This document shows, piece after piece, positions 1 to 5,979 of a DNA stretch of 7,727 nucleotides. Positions within the stretch are counted from its first letter, which is position 1, and each line of letters opens with the position of its first letter. Made by a program: the position numbers and the translations under genes. The notes beneath the pieces were generated by a model. It made no database searches, was not told where the DNA came from, and worked only from the letters and a program-made list of their open reading frames with translations. This stretch comes from Azoarcus sp031555955 (lineage in GTDB: Bacteria > Pseudomonadota > Gammaproteobacteria > Burkholderiales > Rhodocyclaceae), in assembly GCA_031555955.1 (NCBI GenBank), contig JAVBTY010000048.1:1-7727 (forward strand), given 5' to 3'.

Positions 1-1698
1 GTTACCGTCCGCGTCGTCTCCGGAGTTTTCGTCCCGGGGAATCCGCCACAGCCGCAGCGCGGCGGAACCGGCGCTGGCGCTGCGGTCGTCCAGCGGCGCG
101 CGCGCGCGTTCGCCGGGGGCGATGCGTTCGTAAGCCAGCCCCGGCAGCATGAAAACGGCCGGATTGGCGCTGAAGAGGCGGTTGCAGGCTTCGATCAGCG
201 CCGGGGCGGAACGCTGGTTGCGCCGCAGGGTGTGGCGGCTGTCGGCATGCGCGCGCGCGCCGAGGTAGGCAAACAGGTCCGCGCCACGGAAGCTGTAGAT
301 GGCCTGCTTGGGATCGCCGACGAGAAACAGCCCGCCGTGGCGTCCGCCGCTGGCGTAGAGGTGGCTGAAAATAGAGAACTGGAGCGGGTCGGTATCCTGG
401 AATTCGTCGATCAGCGCCACGGGGAAGCGCGCGTGCAGCGCCGCCGCGAGCCACGGCTGGCGACCTCCGGCCAGCGCTTCATGGGCGTTCCACAGGATGT
501 CGTCGAAGGCGCTCTGTCGCCGTTCGCGCTTGCCGCGCCGCAGTCCGGCGGCGGTAACGTCAAGGAAGCGGCGCAGCAGGCGCAGGCGCGCGCTTTCGAG
601 CCAGCCGTCGAACGCGGCGCGCGCGGCGAGCAGTTCGTCCGCCGCCGTAAAAAAGGGATGGGCGGGTGTTACCGCGCCTTTTCTCGTGCCTGGAACCAGT
701 TTGCCGCTGGCGAACAGATCCAGCCTGCTTTCCTTGCCGGGCAGCGCCGCCTGCGCGGCTCCGCTGGCGAGCCAGGCCTGCCATTGCGCATGGGCGTCAG
801 CGATGGCATCCGGTCTGTAGCTGGTTTTTTTGAGCGCGCCCGCATCGGTGGCGGCCATGAGCGCGGCGAGCGCGCCGCCGCCAGCGCCGTCGTTGCGCCA
901 GCACAGCGCGGCGGCGGCCCAGGCGGCATCGAGACGGCGGCAGACGGCGTCGAAGCCCGGCGCGGCGTTTCCGTCCGCGCCGCCATCGCCATCGCCATCG
1001 CCATCGCCATCGCCATCGCCATCGCCAATATCTTCGTCCCAGCGCCGTTCGGCGAGCGGGCGCGCCATGTCCTCGCGCAGCCAGCCCGCCCAGCGCTCGG
1101 GGCTGTCGCCACGGGCGTCGAGCCAGAGCGCGAGCGCCGGGGTCACGCCGCCGCCCATGATCTCGCGCCGCCAGAAATCCCGCGCTGCTTCCAGGCGCTG
1201 CGCGCTGTCGTCCTCGCACAGTTCCATGGTGTAGGGCAGTCCGGCGGCGAACGGCGCGGCGGCGAGCGCGCGCTGGCAGAAGCCGTGGATGGTGAAAATC
1301 GCGGCTTCGTCGAACGTTTGCAGCGCGCGGCGCAGCCGCTGCGCGATCACGGCGGGAGCGAGACCAGCGGCCACGGCGGCGGCGATGAGCCGCGCGGGGA
1401 AAGGATCAGCGCCATCCGTGGGGCCGTCCGCCGTGGCGCTTTCCGCCACGCGCAGGGTTTCGGCGATACGCTCGCGAATGCGGCTGGAAAGCTCTGCGGT
1501 GGCGGCCCTGGTGAAGGTGACCACCAGCAGCGAGGCCGCCGTCATGTCGCGCTCCAGCAGCAGGCGCAGGTAGAGGCCGCAGATGTTCCACGTTTTGCCC
1601 GTTCCGGCGGAAGCTTCGATCAGGCGGATGCCGTCGAGCGGGCAGGTGAAAACGTCGAAATCACCTGTTTCCATGCCGCCGGGTTCGTGTTTATTCAT
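1..1698 (-). CDS. recB: RecBCD exonuclease/helicase subunit RecB (partial; C-terminal part beyond the left edge)
   Basis: RecB is the 3'-5' SF1A motor and the nuclease-bearing subunit of RecBCD, which resects double-strand breaks and loads RecA in the cytoplasm. The frame is open from ATG 1698 to base 1 (566 codons; E. coli RecB is about 1180 aa). Visible motifs: Walker A EASAGTGKT at residues 28-36 (K35), FTIHGFCQRAL at 135-145, Walker B ALIDEFQDTDPLQ at 428-440 (D431, E432), VGDPKQAIYSFRGAD at 460-474, and LRRNQRS at 491-497. The last has Gln where RecB of E. coli has Trp and UvrD has Tyr. The later helicase motifs and the C-terminal nuclease domain are outside the window. The start is chosen because GGGAG (1712-1708) lies 9 bases upstream; the alternative ATG at 1674 has no such site. 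The gene overlaps the recC stop by 8 bases, so translation is probably coupled. Residues 225-239 are a Gly-Asp repeat. Identification is firm from the motifs and from its position next to recC. Confidence 0.95.
   Translation of the reverse strand, partial: MNKHEPGGMETGDFDVFTCPLDGIRLIEASAGTGKTWNICGLYLRLLLERDMTAASLLVVTFTRAATAELSSRIRERIAETLRVAESATADGPTDGADPFPARLIAAAVAAGLAPAVIAQRLRRALQTFDEAAIFTIHGFCQRALAAAPFAAGLPYTMELCEDDSAQRLEAARDFWRREIMGGGVTPALALWLDARGDSPERWAGWLREDMARPLAERRWDEDIGDGDGDGDGDGDGDGGADGNAAPGFDAVCRRLDAAWAAAALCWRNDGAGGGALAALMAATDAGALKKTSYRPDAIADAHAQWQAWLASGAAQAALPGKESRLDLFASGKLVPGTRKGAVTPAHPFFTAADELLAARAAFDGWLESARLRLLRRFLDVTAAGLRRGKRERRQSAFDDILWNAHEALAGGRQPWLAAALHARFPVALIDEFQDTDPLQFSIFSHLYASGGRHGGLFLVGDPKQAIYSFRGADLFAYLGARAHADSRHTLRRNQRSAPALIEACNRLFSANPAVFMLPGLAYERIAPGERARAPLDDRSASAGSAALRLWRIPRDENSGDDADGN
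982..1026 (+). repeat. Hexanucleotide microsatellite (GCCATC)7-GCC inside recB
   Basis: Seven perfect, uninterrupted GCCATC units occupy 982-1023, followed by one more GCC. On the recB (minus) strand this is GGCGAT repeated and encodes seven Gly-Asp pairs at residues 225-238, followed by Gly-Gly. The unit is six bases, so gain or loss of a unit by replication slippage would add or remove one Gly-Asp pair without breaking the frame. The tract falls between the TIHGFCQR motif and Walker B, a part of RecB that varies in length between species, so it is probably a surface loop. That placement is inference; the repeat is directly visible. Confidence 0.97.
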
Positions 1699-4600
1699 CG
1701 CCGGACGCTCCCGCGAAAGGTTCTGCCGCCAGAGGCGCATCGTCGTCCAGGTATTCGAACAGGGGGCCCAGCACCTGCGCGGCGATCGTTTCGAAGCGCT
1801 CATCGAGCGGATCGGGCTGGCCGCGCAGCGCCAGGCGGTACGCCGCTTCGCCCTGCTCCGGGTAATCGCCCTCGCTCCAGCGCTTGCGCGCGGCGCGCAG
1901 GCCGCCGCCGTCGCGCACGTACGCCCAGGCGGATTTGGGGAAAAACGGCAGCGGCTGCGTCAGCCCGTCGCGGTACAGGGCGAGCAGCCCGGCCAGGCAG
2001 GCCTGGGCTTCGGCGGCGGGAACGGGGGCGAGGCGGAAGCAGCCGTCGCGCGCGATGACGCGGGTTTCGGGCGCACCCGCGCCCATACCGGGCGGCGGCG
2101 CGGCGCACAGGGCGAGGTGGGCGAGCCAGGCGTCGAGGTAATCGCCCGCGCGGCGGTCGTCGTAGCGGTGACGCACCTGGCCGCGCGCGCGCAGGCTGCC
2201 GAAGGCGGCGGTGAGCGTCCAGGGCTCACCATCGAGGGCGAAGGCGATGCGCGGATGGTGCGCGGGGCGCGCATCGCCCATGGTTTCCGCCGCCACGGCG
2301 GCGGCGAAATCGCCCAGCCGCGCCACTTCTTCAGCCAGCGCCGCTTCGCCCGCCGCGCCCGCCGGGTATTCGCCGCCCGCGCGGGCGAGCGCGAGCATGC
2401 CGCCCGCTCCATCCGCGCCGCCGCGCGCCAGCAGCACCGGCAGCAGGCGCGCGGCCAAGGCATCGCGCGCGCCTTTGTCCACGGAGAAGGGTTCGACATC
2501 GTCCAGCCCTGCCGCCTCTTTCGGCAGATCAATCCCGAGCCGTTCGCGCAGCAGGTAGCGGCAGGGCTGGCGGAAGAAGCGGGTCAGCCGCGCAAGCCCG
2601 ACGCTGCGCCAGGGCTCGTCCGGCGGCGGCAGCGGCGCGGCGAAAAAGGGCGCGGCGGCGCGGTCTTCCGTTGCGCCTCCTTCCGGGGCCGCCCTGCTCC
2701 ATGACGCGGCGAGCGCGGCGGCGTAGTCGGCGCGGTAGCTCACCAGGCGCGGGTCGCGCTGCGCGTGCGCGACGAAGTAATCAGCGGAAAACGCCTGCAG
2801 CGGATGGACGACGGTGAGACGGCGGCGCGCATCAGCCAGCGCCCCGGGCGATGCGGGGTCGGCGGCGCAGGCGCTGGCGAGGGTGTCGAGCAGTTCGTCG
2901 ACGAGCACGGAGGGGGGGCGCTCGCCGCCGTCGCGCACGCTGCGCCCGGGATAGGACAGGTACAGCACGTCGCGCGCGGCGAGAACGGTGTCGAGAAACA
3001 GGTTGCGTTCGTCATCGCCGCGCTGGCGGTCGCCCTTGCGCGGCCGCGCGGCCATCAGGTCGAATTCGGCGGGACGCTCAATACCGGGGAAGGCGTCGCG
3101 GTCCAGCCCGATCACACAGACGGCGCGGTAAGGCAGGTTGCGCAGGGCGGAGAGCGCGGCGAAGGTGACGCTGCCGCCGGGCACGCCGCCGCGCGCGGGG
3201 TCGTCGAGCGTGGCGGCAAGCGCGGGGCGCACGACGTCCAGCGGTACCGCCGCGCGCAGCCCGCCCGTGACCATGCTGTCGCCCAGCCCGGCGATGGCGG
3301 CGCGCACTTCGCGCAGGGCGTCGGCGTGCTGGGGGGCGTCGCCGGTGAGGCGCTCAACCGCATCGTTGAGCGCGTGCCGCCAGCCTTCGGCGTCCCACGC
3401 CCGCCCCAGCATGTCGCGCAGGTGGCGCAGGGTTTCGGCGTAGCGCCAGAAGCGGCCGAGGGCGAGCGCGGCATGGCCTTCCGGGTGAGCCGCGCCAATC
3501 CGCCCGGCGAGCGGCGCGGCCTGCGCGGCGTCGCCCGCCGCCCAGGCGAGAAACAGGCGGTGCAGCCCGTCGTCGAGCGTGTGCGCGGCATCGTCGGCAA
3601 AGCCGAAACCCGCGCGCTGCGCGGCATCCAGCCCCCAGCGGATACCGGCGGCGGAAATCCAGGCGCGCACCGTTTCCAGTTCGGCCGCATCCAGCCCGAA
3701 GTGCGCTGCCACGGGCGGCTGTTGCAGCAGGTCGAACACGCGGCTGGCGGGAAAGCGCCCGGCGACAAGTTCGAGCGCGAGATCGAGCACGCGGGCGACG
3801 GGGTTGTTTCGCGTGCGGCGCAGGCCGGTGATGCGCCACGGAATGCGGCGGCTGGCCGGGGCGGTGCCGAACACGGCGTCGATCAGCGGCGCGGCGGCTT
3901 CCAGATCGGGCGCGAGCACGACGATGTCTTCCGGCCGCGGCGGGTTCGCGCCCCTGAACAGCCCGAGCAGGCGGTCGTGCAGCACTTCGAGTTCGCGTGC
4001 GCGGGAATGGCAGACGTGCACTTCGATGCTGCGGTCGTCCGCCGCCAGCGCCACGCCGCCGGGCGGCAGTTCGTCCAGTTCGAGGATGGCGTTGTGCAGC
4101 CGCGCCAGCAGATGCTTACCGGGGTGCCGCACGAACGCGGCCTCTTCCTCCACCTCGTGTTCGCCCTCGAACAGCAGCCCGATATACGCCTGCGTCTGCC
4201 GCCCCCAGGCGGCAAGCAGGCGGTTGCCCGTTTCGTGGAACAGGTCGGACTGGCGGCTGGCGAGCCAGGACAGGCGGCGCGCGTCGACGATCTCGAACCA
4301 GAATTCCGCGCAGGGGTTCAGCACGTACAGGCGCACGTCCACCGCGCGCGCAAGCTGGCGCAGCAGATCGAGATACAGCGGCGGCAGCGACGGCAGGCCG
4401 AATACGTGCACCGTGGCAGGCAGGCCGGCAGCGGCCAGCGCGGCGGCATCCATCTTCGCCAGTTCATGCAGGAACAGGGCGGCGGGGTGCTCGCGGCGGA
4501 TGCCCATGGCGGCGTGCGCGCGCCGCCACAGTTCGGCCTGCCAGGCTTCGTCGGCGCGCCCGGTCGCGTCAGCGCCCTCCAGCGCCACGCGTCCGGCAAG

Positions 4601-5050
4601 CCAGTCTTCCAGCCATCCCGGCCGGTAGGTCAGGTAGTGATCGAACACGCCGGCGACGCGGCTGGCGAATTCGAAACGCATCGCCATATCGGCGCTGGCA
4701 AGGTAGTGTTCCAGACGCGGATGGGCGGCCACCCAGCCGCCCGCCGCCATGCCCTCTTCCAGCAGATCGAAGAGCCGCCACGCCAGCGGCGCGCGCGCGA
4801 ACGGCGAACGCTCCGGCACATCGACCACGCGGCCGATCTGCCGCCACAGCCATTGCCCGGGATAATCGAACGCGACATTGGCGCACACGCCCTCGCGCGC
4901 GGCCACGGCGAGTTCGATGCGATGGCGCAGCGCGCTGTCGGGCGTCACCACGCAGCGCTGTCCGAACGGCCCCGGCCGCCCGTCGTCGAGGCGGTCGAGC
5001 AGCGCATCGAGCAGAACCTCGAAACGGTTGGAGAAGAAGACGGAAAACAT
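1691..5050 (-). CDS. recC: RecBCD subunit RecC (Chi-scanning scaffold)
   Basis: RecC holds RecB and RecD together, splits the duplex and scans the 3' strand for Chi; it has degenerate helicase and nuclease folds without catalysis. The 1119 aa closely match E. coli RecC (1122 aa). From memory of the E. coli protein, these blocks align: FSNRFEVL (residues 6-13), HYL then FDHYLTYRPGWL (115-147), LYVLNPC (around 241-247, N245), IVVLAPD (376-382) then AVFGTAPASR, GIRWGLD (469-475), GDRQRGDDER (673-682) and SYPGRSVRDGGERPPSVLVDEL (from 699). The start is set at 5050 because MFSVFFSNRF lines up with E. coli MLRVYHSNRL. The frame stays open to a TTG at 5263, but that extension runs through IS-like sequence and has no RecC similarity. 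No clear Shine-Dalgarno precedes 5050. Several residues that read Chi in E. coli differ (see findings). It heads the operon, with recB overlapping its 3' end. Confidence 0.95.
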   Translation of the reverse strand: MFSVFFSNRFEVLLDALLDRLDDGRPGPFGQRCVVTPDSALRHRIELAVAAREGVCANVAFDYPGQWLWRQIGRVVDVPERSPFARAPLAWRLFDLLEEGMAAGGWVAAHPRLEHYLASADMAMRFEFASRVAGVFDHYLTYRPGWLEDWLAGRVALEGADATGRADEAWQAELWRRAHAAMGIRREHPAALFLHELAKMDAAALAAAGLPATVHVFGLPSLPPLYLDLLRQLARAVDVRLYVLNPCAEFWFEIVDARRLSWLASRQSDLFHETGNRLLAAWGRQTQAYIGLLFEGEHEVEEEAAFVRHPGKHLLARLHNAILELDELPPGGVALAADDRSIEVHVCHSRARELEVLHDRLLGLFRGANPPRPEDIVVLAPDLEAAAPLIDAVFGTAPASRRIPWRITGLRRTRNNPVARVLDLALELVAGRFPASRVFDLLQQPPVAAHFGLDAAELETVRAWISAAGIRWGLDAAQRAGFGFADDAAHTLDDGLHRLFLAWAAGDAAQAAPLAGRIGAAHPEGHAALALGRFWRYAETLRHLRDMLGRAWDAEGWRHALNDAVERLTGDAPQHADALREVRAAIAGLGDSMVTGGLRAAVPLDVVRPALAATLDDPARGGVPGGSVTFAALSALRNLPYRAVCVIGLDRDAFPGIERPAEFDLMAARPRKGDRQRGDDERNLFLDTVLAARDVLYLSYPGRSVRDGGERPPSVLVDELLDTLASACAADPASPGALADARRRLTVVHPLQAFSADYFVAHAQRDPRLVSYRADYAAALAASWSRAAPEGGATEDRAAAPFFAAPLPPPDEPWRSVGLARLTRFFRQPCRYLLRERLGIDLPKEAAGLDDVEPFSVDKGARDALAARLLPVLLARGGADGAGGMLALARAGGEYPAGAAGEAALAEEVARLGDFAAAVAAETMGDARPAHHPRIAFALDGEPWTLTAAFGSLRARGQVRHRYDDRRAGDYLDAWLAHLALCAAPPPGMGAGAPETRVIARDGCFRLAPVPAAEAQACLAGLLALYRDGLTQPLPFFPKSAWAYVRDGGGLRAARKRWSEGDYPEQGEAAYRLALRGQPDPLDERFETIAAQVLGPLFEYLDDDAPLAAEPFAGASGDE
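1708..1712 (-). promoter_or_regulatory. Shine-Dalgarno of recB, inside the end of recC
   Basis: The minus strand reads GGGAG here, 9 bases before ATG 1698. It lies in the last codons of recC and is the reason for preferring this start over the ATG eight codons later. The start and the recC stop share the eight bases ATGAATAA (1698-1691). Confidence 0.7.
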
Positions 5051-5104
5051 CGCCCGGATGATGGCGGACGAAGCGGCTTCTGTCACCCGACGCAAGAATA
5101 CGCA

Positions 5105-5116
5105 TGGCGAACGCCA
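5105..5116. repeat. Short perfect palindrome upstream of recC
   Basis: TGGCG, AA, CGCCA forms a perfect 12-base palindrome, 55 bases upstream of the recC start and just left of the IS-like fragment. It could be a small operator or a chance palindrome in GC-rich DNA. Nothing else supports a role. Confidence 0.25.
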
Positions 5117-5128
5117 CCCCGGGGAGGG

Positions 5129-5248
5129 TATGGCTACAATCATGACCGCCCAAACATGGCCCTGGGTGGCATCGCGCCAAAACAGCGCCTGCCCATGGCT
5201 GCGCGGATCTTCTTCTGGCCGCTCCCTGATTCCGGGGGAGATTACCCA
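5129..5248 (+). mobile_element. Remnant of the right end of an IS3-family insertion sequence (OrfB C-terminus plus terminal repeat)
   Basis: Read from 5135, the plus strand encodes YNHDRPNMALGG followed by IAPKQRLPMAA, ending near 5203. This strongly resembles the conserved C-terminal tail of IS3-family OrfB transposases (rve/DDE integrase core), where a YNHxRPNMALGGxTPKQ-type block precedes a final MAA. The remaining 45 bases hold a G-rich stretch ending GGGGGAGATTACCCA (5234-5248); IS3-family ends normally finish in CA, so this is a plausible right terminal repeat. No catalytic DDE residues, no orfA and no left end are present. The usual stop after MAA has been lost, so the frame reads on to TAA at 5249-5251. 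It is a dead fragment of about 120 bases, not an active element. The family match is from memory of the motif; the exact subgroup and borders are uncertain. Confidence 0.65.
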
Positions 5249-5284
5249 TAACTCCTTTAACAAATCTATAAAAATCAGAATATT
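5249..5284. promoter_or_regulatory. AT-rich segment between IS remnant and trpG; probable promoter/leader region
   Basis: From 5248 to 5284 only 7 of 37 bases are G or C, against about two thirds in the surroundings. It includes TATAAA at 5267-5272, a possible -10 element for trpG, but a matching -35 (weak TTACCC at 5242-5247, 19-base spacing) is poor, and the transcript would have a leader of only a few bases. On the minus strand TATAGA-like bases overlap the same place and could serve recC. There is no Shine-Dalgarno before trpG here. The composition contrast is seen directly; promoter function is inference. Confidence 0.35.
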
Positions 5285-5860
5285 ATGGCGTGCAAATTAC
5301 TCATCATCGACAACTACGACAGCTTTACCTACAACCTGGTGCAGTATTTCGGCGAGCTGGGCGCGGAGGTGAAGGTTTGCCGCAACGACGAGATCACGCT
5401 CGACCAGATTGCCGCGCTTGCCCCCGAACGGCTGGTGATTTCCCCCGGGCCGTGTTCCCCGGCCGAAGCGGGGATTTCGGTGGCGGCGATCAGGGCGTTC
5501 GCCGGAAAACTGCCGGTCTTTGGCGTTTGTCTTGGGCATCAGAGCATTGGCGCGGCTTTCGGCGCTGAAGTGGTGCGCGCGCAGCGGCCGATGCATGGCA
5601 AAATTTCTCCGGTGCTGCATAAAGGGGCGGGCGTATTCGCCGGAATACCCAGTCCGCTTGAGTGCACCCGTTATCATTCGCTGGCGATCAGGCGCGACAG
5701 CCTGCCCGGCTGCCTGGATGTCACGGCGTGGACGGAAGATGGGGAAATCATGGGGGTGCGCCACCGCGAACTGGATGTCGAGGGCGTGCAGTTCCATCCC
5801 GAATCCATCCTGACCCGGCACGGGCACGATCTGCTGCGCAATTTTCTGCGCCGGGACTGA
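5285..5860 (+). CDS. trpG: Anthranilate synthase component II, glutamine amidotransferase (TrpG)
   Basis: TrpG hydrolyses glutamine and passes ammonia to TrpE, which turns chorismate into anthranilate, the first committed step of tryptophan synthesis. The 191 aa match the family length of stand-alone TrpG. It is a class I amidotransferase: IIDNYDSFTYNLVQYFGELG at 7-26, SPGPCSP at 53-59 (oxyanion strand), GVCLGHQ at 80-86 with nucleophile Cys82, HGKISPVLH at 104-112, RYHSL at 129-133, and VQFHPES at 168-174 with His171 and Glu173 completing the triad. The start at 5285 fits the family, which begins a few residues before the IDNYDSF block. No ribosome-binding site is visible upstream; initiation may rely on the AT-rich leader. 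A PabA role (folate) cannot be excluded because some bacteria use one protein for both, but trpD and trpC downstream favour TrpG. trpE is not adjacent: an IS remnant sits directly upstream. Confidence 0.95.
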   Translation: MACKLLIIDNYDSFTYNLVQYFGELGAEVKVCRNDEITLDQIAALAPERLVISPGPCSPAEAGISVAAIRAFAGKLPVFGVCLGHQSIGAAFGAEVVRAQRPMHGKISPVLHKGAGVFAGIPSPLECTRYHSLAIRRDSLPGCLDVTAWTEDGEIMGVRHRELDVEGVQFHPESILTRHGHDLLRNFLRRD

Positions 5861-5876
5861 GGGCAGAAAAACTTTC

Positions 5877-5903
5877 GCCCGCCTCGTGCGGAGCCGGGCG
5901 GGC
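5877..5903. repeat. Inverted repeat in the 119-base trpG-trpD spacer
   Basis: GCCCGCC (5877-5883) and GGCGGGC (5897-5903) form a perfect 7-bp GC stem around a 13-base loop, 16 bases after the trpG stop. On the plus strand it is not followed by a T run, so it is not a standard terminator for trpG. On the minus strand the stem is followed, five bases on, by TTTTT, which could weakly terminate antisense transcription. It might stabilise the trpG message end or adjust downstream expression. No leader peptide with Trp codons was found in the spacer, so attenuation is not supported. The rest of the spacer (5904-5964) holds nothing I recognise. Confidence 0.45.
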
Positions 5904-5964
5904 CCGTGGCGGGTGCGCCATAAAAAAGCTGATCCGGCCTGTTACGGCCATCCACCAGGACACC

Positions 5965-5970
5965 AGAGGA
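5965..5970 (+). promoter_or_regulatory. Shine-Dalgarno of trpD
   Basis: AGAGGA lies 9 bases before ATG 5980. It settles the start of trpD, whose reading frame is otherwise open upstream into trpG (to 5662). Confidence 0.75.
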
Positions 5971-5979
5971 AACCCGAGC

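Noticed and set aside
2912..2918. G7 run (C7 in recC) as a possible phase-variable site
   Set aside because: It encodes a conserved Pro-Pro in the ERPPSVL block of RecC; seven bases are common in DNA of this composition, and recC is intact.
232..5251. Long plus-strand open frames antisense to recB and recC (608, 373 and 828 codons)
   Set aside because: The minus strand carries unmistakable RecB and RecC motifs across the whole span; the plus frames are low-complexity Arg/Ala/Gly-rich and lack any recognisable motif except the IS tail at the very end of the longest one. They are by-products of high G+C.
5051..5263. N-terminal extension of recC to a TTG at 5263 (71 extra residues)
   Set aside because: The extension has no RecC-like sequence, reads antisense through the IS-like fragment, and MFSVFFSNRF at 5050 aligns with the known RecC N-terminus.
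5877..5903. Intrinsic terminator after trpG
   Set aside because: The hairpin is not followed by T residues on the plus strand, so it does not meet the basic criterion for terminating trpG transcription.
5662..5979. Upstream extension of the trpD frame into trpG
   Set aside because: The frame is merely open. Family alignment and the AGAGGA site place the start at 5980, and trpG occupies the upstream part in another frame.
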